Below are positions 1 through 9,509 of a stretch of 25,641 bases of DNA, piece after piece (position 1 is the stretch's first letter; every line of letters starts with the position of its first letter). This DNA is from Neoconidiobolus thromboides FSU 785 (taxonomy: Eukaryota > Entomophthoromycota > Entomophthoromycetes > Entomophthorales > Neoconidiobolaceae): the NCBI GenBank assembly GCA_025603075.1, contig MU626513.1, positions 1 through 25,641 of the forward strand, read 5' to 3'. The translations under genes and the position numbers were made by a program. The notes beneath the pieces are model-generated. The model searched no databases. It was not told where the DNA came from and was given only the letters and a program-made list of their open reading frames with translations.

Positions 1-2
1 TT

Positions 3-131
3 ATTGATAATAATGATAGCTGGAAAGTATACCGACATAGACTAGATAAAGGTCAAAAACAAGAGGATATAAGCTGCACTAGATTATGGCTTGATACCAA
101 TAAATTCCTTGCGTATCATGACGAACTCTAA
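3..131 (+). CDS. C-terminal end of an unidentified gene (cut by window edge)
   Basis: An open frame enters from the left edge and runs 42 codons to TAA at 129-131. The residues are coding-like, rich in charged residues and Trp (for example WKVYRHRLDKG, then TRLWLDTNKF and YHDEL at the end). This differs from the Ile/Asn/Lys/Tyr-rich noise of the surrounding intergenic DNA. I do not recognise the family. The true 5' boundary, or an exon start just upstream, lies outside the window. AT-rich sequence follows immediately, as expected of a 3' flank. Confidence 0.5.
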   Translation: MDNNDSWKVYRHRLDKGQKQEDISCTRLWLDTNKFLAYHDEL

Positions 132-1148
132 CTTAGTTTAACTTACAAAAATAAACATAAATGACAATAATTTATTGAATTTTATTTTTTGTCATATAAT
201 AAGCTTATAAAATTTGTCAATGACTAGATCAAATATCCAACCTGCTTATGGACTATGATGATGATATTTTATACGTTAGTTATAGGTAGCTTTTGAAAAA
301 AGCATTTATTTTTTTGAAAGGATATTTATGCTTTAAATAATAAATGGATTTTGAAGACTTGTTATCATTTTTTATTATCCTTTGATATTAATTTTTAAAT
401 TCAATATCCAAAAAAACAAACAGATTTAAACAAAATCTAGCAATTTTATTTAAAAAATTCACACTTACAAAGTATTTTTTAAAAGTTAACTAATTTTCAG
501 AATGGGCCACATTAATTTCACTTAATGTATAAAATTTCGAACCTAGAGCTGAAGATCCCTTGAATAAAATACATGTGCTTTTGCTGATAAAAATTCCTTA
601 TATTCAAAGCTTAAAGTATCTTTTAAACATACTAGATCTTTAATTATCCTTTCACCAAAGTAAATATGTTTTAAACCATAAAATCAACTCTATGTTCATA
701 GAAATACAATATGGGGATGTATTTTTGTGTCTAAGAATTTTACTAACAATCTTTCCACTCAAATAATGCTTAAAATATGAAAAAAGTAATTAAGCCAAAA
801 AAAACACTCCCATATTCTAAATTAATGCTATGTGAAATGGCGCTACTTCATTTTAGATATAATTAGTCCATGTATAAACATAATGTCACTATAAATCTAT
901 TTTAACAAAATTTAAAAATTAGCTCTAAAGCTATTATAAATTATTATACTGTTTTATAAATTAATGTTGTGTAAATTAGTTACATTTGAAAAATCTACAT
1001 AATAGTTAAAATTGAATGAAAATAAAATGTTAATACCAATACAACAATTTAATATAAGGAAACTTACAATATTCCTACTGATTAAATGAAACCCAACTTT
1101 AATTATAATCAAACTGTAATTTTAAAAAGAGCCATTTTTAAAATAATA
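132..1148. other. AT-rich intergenic DNA with one MITE copy
   Basis: I see no gene here. The stretch holds one copy of the 107-bp MITE (709-815). Otherwise it is A/T-runs without a coding-like frame, lying between the tail of the left-edge gene and the 3' end of the CCDC90-like gene. Confidence 0.6.
709..815 (+). mobile_element. 107-bp TA/TGGGG MITE, copy 1
   Basis: Begins ATATGGGGATGTATTTTTG and ends ACTCCCATAT. Both central CpGs are lost (CCACTC and AATGCT in place of CCGCTC and AGCGCT). Plus orientation is defined here as the end carrying TTTTTGTGTTTAAG on the left. Confidence 0.9.
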
Positions 1149-1965
1149 TCATCCTAAAAGTATATTATCATCCTCTTGTTTATCCTCACTAAAACTCTTA
1201 TTGTTATACTCTCCGATTTCTTTTTCATACTCTTTCAACTTAAAGATTAACGAAATCAGCGTCATAACCGCGGCTGCCCCACCAACCATCACAATAGCTT
1301 TTCTAATAGATTCCCATTTCATTGCTTCAATCTCACTTCGAATCTCAGACACTTGGATCCCAAACTTATTATTAATCTCATGCATTTTATAATCAACCTC
1401 TTTATAAATTGCTCCCATCTCATGATTATGACTACTTAAATCCAACTGTAAATCTACTTTTAATTGATTGATAGCTTCCCTTTTGTAATGTGCTAAAGCG
1501 TCTAAGTCTCTCGAAATTTTACTTAATTCTTGTTGTGTCTGCGTATAATCTTTTGTTCGCATGATTTGTAACTCGGTTCGTAGCTCATTCAAAGCTGCTC
1601 GGAATAGATATTCGTGCTACATTCTATTAGTAATTTTACTTTCATTATGAATTAATAATACCTTTTGTAAATCTTCTTTATTTAAGCTTTGTTTTCGAAA
1701 CTCCGAATACCTAAAATTAGATTCAATATCATTTATTTTTGTTAAAAGTGTAGTAGTACCTAGTTTGCATCATCGAATACAAAATTTGCATTATTATTTT
1801 AGATTGTGAGCGAGTAAATGCATCTTGTTGAAGCTTTTTTACCATTGCAAATGTATCAAAAGGGTGTCTTTTATAAGTCCTCTTTGTTGTAATTGTTCTA
1901 TAGCATGATTGTAATGGCGTAAGTTTTGATAATTTGTGTGGTATTAAATTTATTAAATGATTCAT
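1149..1965 (-). CDS. CCDC90/MCUR1-like (DUF1640) mitochondrial coiled-coil membrane protein
   Basis: Three exons (1965-1760, 1710-1662, 1616-1149) give 240 aa. Introns are 49 nt (1711-1759) and 45 nt (1617-1661, with a CTAAT-type branch site). The second intron removes an in-frame TAG. Order: a basic, hydroxylated N-terminus (RTITTKRTYKR, residues 23-33) fitting a mitochondrial presequence; the family's HPFDT..MVKKLQ..AFTRSQSK motif (about 34-56); long coiled coil (about 70-185) containing FRAALNELRTEL; Trp186; one membrane helix (about 192-210, VMVGGAAAVMTLISLIF); short acidic tail. This is the classical DUF1640 plan. Relatives are inner-membrane proteins: animal MCUR1 is linked to the calcium uniporter and respiratory-chain assembly, and yeast relatives to proline metabolism. 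Which role applies here cannot be told from sequence. The family call is firm; the function is inferred. Confidence 0.85.
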
Positions 1966-2188
1966 TAAAAAGTATGAGTTGAAAATAAAAAATGAATTGA
2001 AATTTTAATTTACTCTATTCTTAAGATTTTTGTTGAATAATTTGAAATTAAAAATAAAATAAGAAATTCTACTGATAGTAAATTTCATAATAGCTCAACT
2101 ACAATAAAAAAAACTATGATACCGATTAAATCTAAATAATTTCTTTTTATTCTTGTTATAAACCAATATTCTTATTTTGTCCTTTTCT

Positions 2189-2846
2189 TTATTGCATATC
2201 ATCCATTTTTCTTTGTTCAAGTAAAACTTTATTGAATTGCATTGGCTTAGGTACTACATCTAACAATATATATCAGTAATAAAACAAGACAGAATAAAAT
2301 TTCTTACCGGATAAAAACTCATAACGATCCTCTATTGAAACCATGGAAGCTAAAGATAAAACAAATCAAGTCTAATCTTTACATAAAAATAACAAACTTA
2401 CCGCAATCTTTATAGTGTACATTAACTCTTTTCTCTCTCGCTGCAACGTTATAACAATCTGTAGAGAACGATTGGATAAACAATTCCTTTTTAAAGAAAT
2501 TAAGTAATTTATAGATTTAGAAAATAAACTAATAATTTACCGTAGCTTTGGTAATAAGTTGATAAGCTTCCAAAGAACCAGATTTAAACTCCTTGTCCTC
2601 TCTTATAATCTTTTTAACCCTAGCTAACGGTAGCTTCAAACTATCTGATATCGTATTGGTATCAAAAGGGTTGTAATTAACTACAGTGCCTGATGACACA
2701 GCAGGCTTCTTTCTTATTGTTGTTGTTAACTTTCTTTTGGACGTAACTTCACTGCTTTCTTCTTCATCACTTATCTCTATCTTCTCAGCTTGTTCAATAG
2801 GCTCATTATCGCTTATTTCATCTATTTCATGGTGTTGTTTTGACAT
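2189..2846 (-). CDS. Histone-fold protein of the CHRAC1/POLE4/Dpb3 type
   Basis: Four exons (2846-2541, 2486-2402, 2349-2308, 2259-2189) give 167 aa, with introns of 54, 52 and 48 nt. The first 60 residues are acidic and then basic, and probably disordered. A CBFD/NFYB-type histone fold follows at about 70-145: LPLARVKKIIRED (helix 1), then AYQLITKATELFIQSF (long helix 2), then KRVNVHYKDC (strand and start of helix 3), then EDRYEFLSDVVPKPM. The LP.ARVK opening and ATELF core are typical of NF-YC-like partners. The VVPKPM tail after the fold resembles CHRAC1/Dpb3 more than NF-YC. Such proteins pair with a POLE3/Dpb4-type partner in DNA polymerase epsilon or in ISWI chromatin remodellers; sequence alone does not decide which. 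It is divergent with NSE1, start codons 136 bp apart. Confidence 0.85.
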
Positions 2847-2982
2847 ATTGAAGGAATAAAATGAGTTTTTTCAAGAATTTGAGTTTAATCAGTAGCCAAC
2901 CAATTAAATAACTTTTCTAAATTGGAATTTTGATTAAAATTTGAATCTAAACCTAATTTACTTTTTAAATTATTTTTAAATC
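2847..2982. promoter_or_regulatory. Shared divergent promoter (histone-fold gene / NSE1)
   Basis: Only 136 bp separate the two outward-facing start codons, so both promoters and 5' UTRs must fit here. A stretch near 2935-2980 is rich in TTTAAAT-like AT blocks. I recognise no specific binding site. Both products act on chromatin or DNA maintenance, so co-regulation is plausible but unproven. Confidence 0.5.
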
Positions 2983-4035
2983 ATGACACCAGAATTAAGT
3001 ATAAGTCATAAATTATTGCTGCAAAATATAATGTTGATGAAGACATTGAATATTGTTCAAATGAGTGAACTTTATTGTCGTTGTTTTAAACAAGGTAATT
3101 TAATTTTAATAAAAATCAATCTTAATAAAAAAGGTTATATTGCTAGAATACAATCACTCAGAAGACTATTTTGATTCAATATCATCAGTACTTCATGATA
3201 TCAACGAAGCTATCTTCATAGTTGGGTTTGAAATCAAGAAGGCATTAGATCCAATATCAAGGGCACCATTCTTTTGTATAGTAAATTTTATTTATTTTTA
3301 TTTAAATTGCCATTAATAACAAAGACTAACATAGTAGATGACGAAATGGCGCAATTAGGAAATAACTTTACCCCAATTGAAATGAGGTATTTAAAAACAT
3401 TAATTCATTCGATTATCACTGCTCCTAGAAAAAAGTTTTTTATTTCTGGTATTGAAGCCTCAAAGTTAGCTTTATTACCAGATGAGGTTCAAAATAATAA
3501 TAACGAAAACAATGAAACTAATGAAGAAGTTGTACAAACAACAGATAAATTGACAATAGCCGAAAAAGATCATTTAATAGATAGATTTATTAACGAAACA
3601 TGGCTAGAAAAAACTAGGTAATTTTACATGAATATTTTCTATTTTGACTATTAATTAAAACTGCCCATTTAGTGGAGGGTATCTTACTTTAACTATGAGG
3701 ACTTTGTTAGAGCTGCAAACAAATATATTGGATAATTACAAAGACTACATAAAAAAATGTATGTTATGTAGTACTTTAGTGATAAACGTAAGTTAGCATA
3801 TTATTTAAACTAAGTTAATTGATAATAAAAATAATAGGGAGAAATCTGCAAAGATGAAGACTGTGATAGTTGGGTTCATATAGGCTGTATTGCCCATTAC
3901 CATCGAGCTTCGGGGAAAAAAGGACTTGAGCTTAAATGTCCTAAATGTAAATGTAAATGGGAAGGTACAAAAGTGGGCTATTATGATTCTACACAAGCAA
4001 ACCAGATTAATTTCAATGCTGAAGCATTGTTGTAA
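2983..4035 (+). CDS. nse1: NSE1, RING-like subunit of the SMC5/6 complex
   Basis: Five exons (2983-3094, 3147-3280, 3325-3617, 3673-3787, 3838-4035) give 283 aa; introns are 52, 44, 55 and 50 nt. The first half has the tandem winged-helix pattern of Nse1: HKLLLQNIMLMKTLNIVQMSELY at the N-terminus, then LHDINEAIFIVGFEIKKALDP, then a DDEMAQLGNNFTPIEMRYLK segment and DHLIDRFINETWLEKT...GGYLTLTMRTLLEL (about 160-195). An Asn/Glu-rich loop (about 138-150) interrupts it. The C-terminus is a variant RING with ligands C209, C212, C222, C227, H232, C235, C252 and C255 (C4HC3). In the family, Nse1 binds Nse3 and Nse4 and acts as a ubiquitin ligase in SMC5/6 DNA repair. Exon 2 ends phase 0 at a 44-nt intron, the shortest found; that junction (FCI/TNIV) is the least certain. 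Confidence 0.92.
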
Positions 4036-4453
4036 AAATAAATATTAGAAAAGCAGCAATAGTATAAATGATATTAAAGGTTAAAACTATTGACGTTTTT
4101 TGAAAAAAAGTTTCTCAATTTTAGTATAATTAACAATGGAACGCAGCTCATAGCAGTATGAAAAATCTCATTTTTTATTTGGTTATAAGTAGTTTTATTA
4201 ACTTTCAAGTGTAACTAAATAGTCTAAGATTATTTATTGCAAATTTATTATTGAGATGTTCAAATACCCTTTTTGTACTGAGGTATATTGTTATTGGTCA
4301 CTTTGGATTAATTTTTTGTAGCTGTTATATTATTGAATTTTATTTTAACATCAAGCAATTTTAAATTATTGCCATAATAAGTTAATTCTTCTTTGTTCAC
4401 TTATATAGATTATCTTCAGCTTTGTGTAATAGTTATAAGGATGTTAATAATAT

Positions 4454-4560
4454 ATATGGGGATGTATTTTTGTATTTAAGAACCTTACTAACAAATTTTC
4501 CACTTAAATAGCACTTAAAAAATGGAAAAAATAATGAAGTCAAAAAAGACACTCCCATAT
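4454..4560 (+). mobile_element. 107-bp TA/TGGGG MITE, copy 2
   Basis: Full length with ATATGGGGATGTATTTTTG and ACTCCCATAT ends. Both central CpGs have become CpA. Confidence 0.9.
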
Positions 4561-5324
4561 GGTGGATGTAACATTATTGATGATTCGTAAATTGAAACTA
4601 ATGAACAACATTGGAAATGATTATCAGCTCGATAATTTAGCTAAATGTTGCTTTTTTTTGCTAACAATTTATTAAAATCAACTTTGTGTTTGCATATAGT
4701 TTAAAAAGCACATTAAAAAATAGGTTACAGTTGTGTATTAGTCGTTTTTATCATCCATTCTAATATGATGGTCTAAAATATTAGAAGTCATCCACTTGAT
4801 TAAACTGAAATTAATTTCAATCTATTAAAAATTAAAAATAAACGCAGGTCAAAAAAGAAAAAACATCACTAAAAATATGATATCGAAAATTGTTTATTTG
4901 TTTTTCTGGAAATATTTTGTTTATCCTCTTATCAATATAAACTTAGTTTGAGTAATAGAATTTTTATTAAAAATATTGAAAAATCATTTTAAGTTAAAAT
5001 TTTGGATCAAATCATAAAGTCTATGCTATCAAACTGTGACTCAAAAAATATTTATACTCTTCAACATGTTTTTTTTACAGCTTACATAAATAAAATTTCT
5101 TAATGTTAAGTTATATTCTACTGAGAGCTGAAAGTATGATGGGCCCCTTTTAAGATACCCCATAAAATGGCTCTAGGTCATTGCTGATACTCATGACAGT
5201 TCAATTTATCTGAATAGCTTAATTAATCTGATCATTTAGTTGCTCACGACGTTTTGAGTTGATTTAGAAACGACCAAACTTGATATATATTTTAACTGAA
5301 ATAACTTTTTGTTAGATTTTTTAC

Positions 5325-5431
5325 ATATTGGGGTGTTTTTTTTGGCTTCATTACTTTTCCCACCTTTTAAACGTTATTTGAGTAGAAAAGTTATCAGTAA
5401 AATTCTTAAATACAAAAATACATACCCATAT
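5325..5431 (-). mobile_element. 107-bp TA/TGGGG MITE, copy 3
   Basis: Reverse orientation. It begins ATATTGGGGTGTTTTT and ends TACATACCCATAT. The centre has drifted to AACGTT and TGAGTAG. A short open frame across it (5309-5551) is element sequence, not a gene. Confidence 0.88.
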
Positions 5432-5574
5432 ATTGCTAGTTTTATTAAATATGTGCTAGTTAATAAAATATGCTTCATAGAACAGCAATGGAGACTATGC
5501 TTTATTGAGCACAAATACAGCTGTAGGAACATGAGTTACTTTTTGAAATAATTTTTTTTGCAATAAATAGTACT

Positions 5575-6010
5575 GTCGATGAACTAAGCTCATGGTTCTT
5601 GATCTTAGGATCTTACTAAATAGGTTCTAGGGTTGATTATTACCATCATAATGAACATGGTATTGGGACGAGATCCAATTAATGGGTTGACTGTAACTCG
5701 GTGTTGTTCATGAATTAGAATATTAGATTGGCTATGTTAATTAGTACGAATTAAGTATGAGTTTTTCTATGTCTTTTTTAACTGACCTTGTAGCGATAGT
5801 AATAATTTACACTGTATAGAGTGAACTGCCACATGAACTGTGTTAAATTGGAGCTTCATAAGTTTAAGTAAGAACAAAATTAAAAAAGTCTTTTTCAGCC
5901 AATTTAACAAAAAGCCATTTGTAGTTTTTACAACTGATGATAAGGAGCCTTATTAAGGGAGTTTTAAGACTCTCAAAGTTTATTTGGCGGGCAGTGCAGC
6001 AATAAAATTG
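5575..6010. repeat. GC-richer island, possible decayed retroelement or other relic
   Basis: Base composition is visibly less AT-biased than the flanks and has no open frame. A segment near 5685-5760, starting at the shared GGGTTGACT, resembles in rough order the reverse complement of part of 15560-15680. That suggests two very old copies of one element, perhaps LTR remnants. The match is weak and was made by eye. Confidence 0.25.
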
Positions 6011-6223
6011 AACATTTATTGAATGTGCTTATATCTATATTAACTATACAGAGTTGCTATTAATGGGCTATGCTTCTTTACTTTAGTTATTCTTAGTATA
6101 ACCGTTTTTTAAATATTATCGTTAGTTATATTTATTACTGTTAGCTAGTAAGATACACTGTATAAAGTGGATTAATATGCTTATACTCATATTTCAATGG
6201 TACAAAAGGAGAAACAAAATGGG

Positions 6224-6655
6224 GGATGTTTAAATTGGTCTCAGAATTTACTTAAATTTAAAATTTAAAATTTGAAGTTTTAATATATGGGGATGTTTTT
6301 TTTGACTTCATTATTTTTTCCATCTTTTAAGCACTGTTTGAGTGGAAAAATTGTTAGTAAAATTCTTAAATACAAAAATACATTCCCATATAATTAATTA
6401 AATTTAAAAAGCTTAAAATTAAATAATAAAAAATTAATTTAAATGACTTATTTTATTTATTTATTTAAATAATTAATTTTTTTATTTATACTCTTTACAT
6501 TGTTTTTATTGGACGTTTGATAAATATATAACATATAAATACACAGTTATTTGGCTTTATTTTCTATTAGAATAAAAACAAAATGCAAGCTTTTATAACT
6601 CAGCTCCAAAATAATTTTTTCTAAAATTTTGATACAGTAAGGAGAAGCATATTAT
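6224..6655 (+). repeat. Second dispersed repeat family, copy A (carries a nested MITE)
   Basis: Matches 14892-15243 in the same order and orientation. Shared blocks are GATGT(T/C)TAAATTGGT at the left, a middle block around TTAAAATTAA(A)TAA, and a right block TTTCTATTAxxATAAAAA followed by ACAA(A)xxCxTATAACT and GAGAAG(C/T)ATA. Once the MITE at 6285-6391 is removed, the length (about 325 bp) is close to the other copy (about 350 bp). Neither copy has coding capacity. Confidence 0.65.
6285..6391 (-). mobile_element. 107-bp TA/TGGGG MITE, copy 4 (nested)
   Basis: Reverse orientation with ATATGGGGATGTTTTT and ATTCCCATAT ends. It lies inside copy A of the second dispersed repeat, so it arrived later. 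Its centre reads CACTGTTTGAGTG: both CpGs are changed, but the small hairpin stem still pairs. Confidence 0.9.
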
Positions 6656-6720
6656 ACAAACATTATAACTTATTTACATTAATTTTAGCAACTATTTATA
6701 ATTATAAATTTAATCAAACA

Positions 6721-6825
6721 ATATGAGGATGTATTTTTATGTTTAAGAATTTTACTAACAAATTTTCCACTCAAATAGCGCTTAAAAAACGGAAAAATAA
6801 TGAAACCAAAAAAACAGCCCCATAT
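6721..6825 (+). mobile_element. 107-bp TA/TGGGG MITE, copy 5
   Basis: Begins ATATGAGGATGTATTTTTA and ends AGCCCCATAT. The first central CpG is lost and the second (AGCGCT) kept. Confidence 0.88.
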
Positions 6826-6973
6826 ATAAAATTAATGGCTTAAAAGAGAAGGAAACAAAAATCACAAGCGGCGTGCTATCATTAACTATAGCTCCAGTAT
6901 ATTTTTTTAATAAATGTGAAAGTTTTAGATTTAATATAAACAAAAATCAGTATGATTGTTTAAAAACAACTAA

Positions 6974-7078
6974 TAATGGGGGTGTTTTTTTGGTTTCATT
7001 ACTTTTTCCACCTTTTAAGCATTATTTGAGCGAAAAAATTACTAGTAAAATTATTAAACACAAGAATACATCCCCATA
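6974..7078 (-). mobile_element. 107-bp TA/TGGGG MITE, copy 6
   Basis: Reverse orientation; begins ATAATGGGGGTGTTTTT and ends TCCCCATA. It abuts copy 7 head-to-head. The open frame 6873-7151 runs through both copies and is not a gene. Confidence 0.87.
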
Positions 7079-7176
7079 CCAAGACGTATTTTTTAAAAAT
7101 TTTGCTAATAAATTTTCCGCTCAAATAGCACTCAAAAAATGGAAAAAGTAATGAAATCAAAAAGAAATCTTTATAT
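7079..7176 (+). mobile_element. 107-bp TA/TGGGG MITE, copy 7 (decayed ends)
   Basis: Plus orientation. The internal part matches well (CCGCTCAAATAGCACT, then GGAAAAAGTAATGAAATC), but both termini have lost the GGGG/CCCC blocks. It directly follows copy 6, forming an imperfect palindrome of about 200 bp. Confidence 0.8.
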
Positions 7177-7729
7177 ATTAGAAAGACATGAGTTGTGTGT
7201 GCTTGGCTATTGTATTTTATTTTATTGTATTGTATCTATACATATATACGTTAAATATAAGAGATATTTTCATCGTGTTCTATTGATTTAGAACATCCAA
7301 AGTTTATGAACAAAACTTGATAACATTTAGTTTAGGCTGATTTATAGTGCTAAATAAGATTATTGCACAAAGGGAAGAATCGTTCAATTTAATGACATTT
7401 GGTATTTGACCTTCTATGTACTTATTTATGAATTGATTGAAGCTTCTAATTATATTTTAGATCAGAGTTGTTTAAATGCTTTTTTTCTTTTTTAATACAA
7501 ACTGGAGTATTATATAAAACAAAAACATTCAAACGATTTCGAATGAGGTTATAAAATTTAAGTTATTCTAATTAAAATCATAAATTCTTTTTAAAACTAG
7601 GGTTTTTATAAACAAATTAATCACATTTAAAGGAAAGAAGGTTCAGATTTTGAGCCATAAGATCTGAGGATAAAAAAATCGCTAAAATTAAAACTAATAT
7701 AAAATAAAAGTAGTATTGGGCTTTAAACT

Positions 7730-7781
7730 ATATTTTAGCTAACGTGTTAGTAGCATTGTTTATTTAATATAGCTAAAATAT
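7730..7781. repeat. 12-bp perfect inverted repeat
   Basis: ATATTTTAGCTA at 7730-7741 is exactly matched by TAGCTAAAATAT at 7770-7781, leaving a 28-nt loop. It lies 240 bp upstream of the GPCR start codon. No T-run follows. It may be a chance feature of AT-rich DNA or part of an unrecognised repeat. Confidence 0.4.
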
Positions 7782-8019
7782 GCTATTGTGTTGTCATATT
7801 ATTTAGCTAGCCGGTTATATTATTAAATACCCTGTTTTATTCTTACTAGCTAATTTTAAATTCAAAACTCCAAGAACCATAGTGATTTTACAATCCCTTT
7901 TAAAACCAATTTGTTATAAAAGCAGAGAGCTAGTAAAAGAACATAGAATAAATCAGGATAAACTAAGGAACATATAAAAGAAATAATAATGTTAAAAACA
8001 TTTTTAAATCCTTACCAAA

Positions 8020-9003
8020 ATGGGCCAAAACATTTTAGCTGTAGAAATCATTGGTGACGTATTAGGAGTCATAAGTATCCTTTTGAACCTAATAGTAGCT
8101 ATAACTGTGCTTTTATTGCGTAAAGAGTCTAACCTGTTATTAGGTCTAAGCTTCATTCTGTTGACTGTTTCTTGTGATATTATGTTGCCTATTGTTGGAA
8201 TAACTCAAGAAGCAATTACTTTAATAAGCTACAATCCAATGCGAGATACAATAGGATGTCAAATTTTAGGAGTCTTTCATAATGTTTTACCAATTAGTAG
8301 TAGTTGTGGGGTAATGCTTTTATCTTTAGAGCGCTATCTAATAATCAAAAATTTGAGAGTTCCCAAAATAATTCTTTGGACTACTGCGGCTACTATAATT
8401 GGTGGTACTTTAACTTTAGCTATAATAAGTGCTATCAATCATCAATTTGAGTATACAACTTCTCTTATGATATGTATGAGCTCTCCAATAGGCGGGATTG
8501 CTAGTAGAAGTTTATATTACTTTATGATAATTGTATTGTTTACGAACACATTAATCATTCTTTATTGCTATTATGGTATTTTAAATATTAGAAATGAAGC
8601 AAAGGCATTGACCAATATGAGTTTGGATTTTAATGATGATTCAATAAAGTTTATCTCACTGGGCGAAGGTAGAAATTCTAAGGACTACAAGCTTAAAGCT
8701 ATTATAGAAAGTGTAAAGCAAGGCTTTAAAATGGAAAAAGAGTTAATATTGAAAGCTGTGTTATTTGTAGCTTGTTATGGGCTATTTATACTGCCATGTA
8801 TAATTTTAATGACTTATCATAGTGTTATGTCAAATATCAATAATGATTTTATTTTAAATGGTGTACTATCATCTATTATGTTTGCTTCCCTTTCTTCCCT
8901 TTCGCTTATTAATCCTATCCTTTTATTACTTCTTCATAATAAGGTATATAATAAGTTTAAATTTTTACTTGTATCACTCTTTCGTTGGTTTCAGCGTAAG
9001 TAA
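8020..9003 (+). CDS. Rhodopsin-type (class A) seven-transmembrane GPCR
   Basis: Single exon, 327 aa. Seven hydrophobic helices fall at about 9-33, 38-62, 79-106, 116-139, 164-190, 241-267 and 279-306. Class A landmarks sit at the right places: Asn23 in helix 1, Asp53 in helix 2 (TVSCD), Cys80 at the top of helix 3 with Cys152 in extracellular loop 2 as the likely disulfide, ERY (104-106) in place of DRY, Trp120 in helix 4, Pro259 in helix 6 (CYGLFILP), and NP at 298-299 in helix 7. The Tyr of NPxxY is Leu here. Intracellular loop 3 (about 191-240) is long and charged, as expected for G-protein contact. The plasma membrane is the likely site; the ligand is unknown. This is not the Ste2/Ste3 or Git3 type usual in Dikarya. 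The start ATG directly precedes helix 1, with no signal peptide. Confidence 0.88.
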   Translation: MGQNILAVEIIGDVLGVISILLNLIVAITVLLLRKESNLLLGLSFILLTVSCDIMLPIVGITQEAITLISYNPMRDTIGCQILGVFHNVLPISSSCGVMLLSLERYLIIKNLRVPKIILWTTAATIIGGTLTLAIISAINHQFEYTTSLMICMSSPIGGIASRSLYYFMIIVLFTNTLIILYCYYGILNIRNEAKALTNMSLDFNDDSIKFISLGEGRNSKDYKLKAIIESVKQGFKMEKELILKAVLFVACYGLFILPCIILMTYHSVMSNINNDFILNGVLSSIMFASLSSLSLINPILLLLLHNKVYNKFKFLLVSLFRWFQRK

Positions 9004-9086
9004 TCAACAGTTCCCTAGAAAATTCAATTAATTAATAAAGTTTTATTTATCTTTATCTTCTTTATTAGAATAGTATTATCTTTTCA

Positions 9087-9128
9087 ATTAAAGATTAAAG
9101 ATTAAAGATTAAAGATCAAAGATTAAAT
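9087..9128 (+). repeat. 7-bp tandem repeat, six units
   Basis: Four perfect ATTAAAG units are followed by ATCAAAG and ATTAAAT. It lies 84 bp after the GPCR stop codon, probably in or just past the 3' UTR. Confidence 0.9.
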
Positions 9129-9509
9129 TAATATTGAATTCAAATGTCCATATTCAAATACTCAATTTTAAAAAAAACCCTCTTTCTATAAAAAACAATC
9201 TTATTTTTAAGGAATTACTTTACTGTTAGCCTATCAATAACTCATAGAATAGCAAGCCTTTGTTTATTAATGCAGTCTTAAGAAAACTTAGGCTCATTCA
9301 ATAATCATAAAAATCTATTCTGTATGTCAAGAGTAAAAGATGACTATGTTGTTAACTGCTTTAGTATTGACTCGGTTACTGATTTTCAATATTTCTAACC
9401 TGCTTGTCACTCTTTAAACCAAAAAGGTTAGTCGAGACTTTTATTGACATTAAATTAGACATACTGCTGAGCTAAAAGGATAAATACAAGAGTCAAAGAA
9501 AGACTCAAG

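Larger units (their letters stand above)
4036..8019. other. 4-kb gene-free, repeat-rich region
   Basis: I find no gene between NSE1 and the GPCR. The region holds six MITE copies (4454, 5325, 6285, 6721, 6974 and 7079), one copy of a second dispersed repeat (6224-6655), a stretch visibly richer in G and C at about 5575-6010 that may be an old element relic, and a 12-bp inverted repeat at 7730-7781. Short open frames here are made of MITE sequence or lack a coding-like composition. Confidence 0.7.

Noticed and set aside
3805-3996. Minus-strand frame opposite NSE1 exon 5
   Set aside because: Lies across the RING exon and an intron of a well-supported gene.
5309-5551. Open frame of 80 codons
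   Set aside because: It lacks an ATG at its start, and its first half is MITE copy 3.
5808-6168. Direct repeat ACACTGTATARAGTG at 5808-5823 and near 6153-6168, as if long terminal repeats
   Set aside because: Only about 15 bp match and no internal coding remnant is visible; too weak to call an LTR pair.
6873-7151. Open frame of 92 codons
   Set aside because: It runs through two head-to-head MITE copies; its sequence is translated element DNA.
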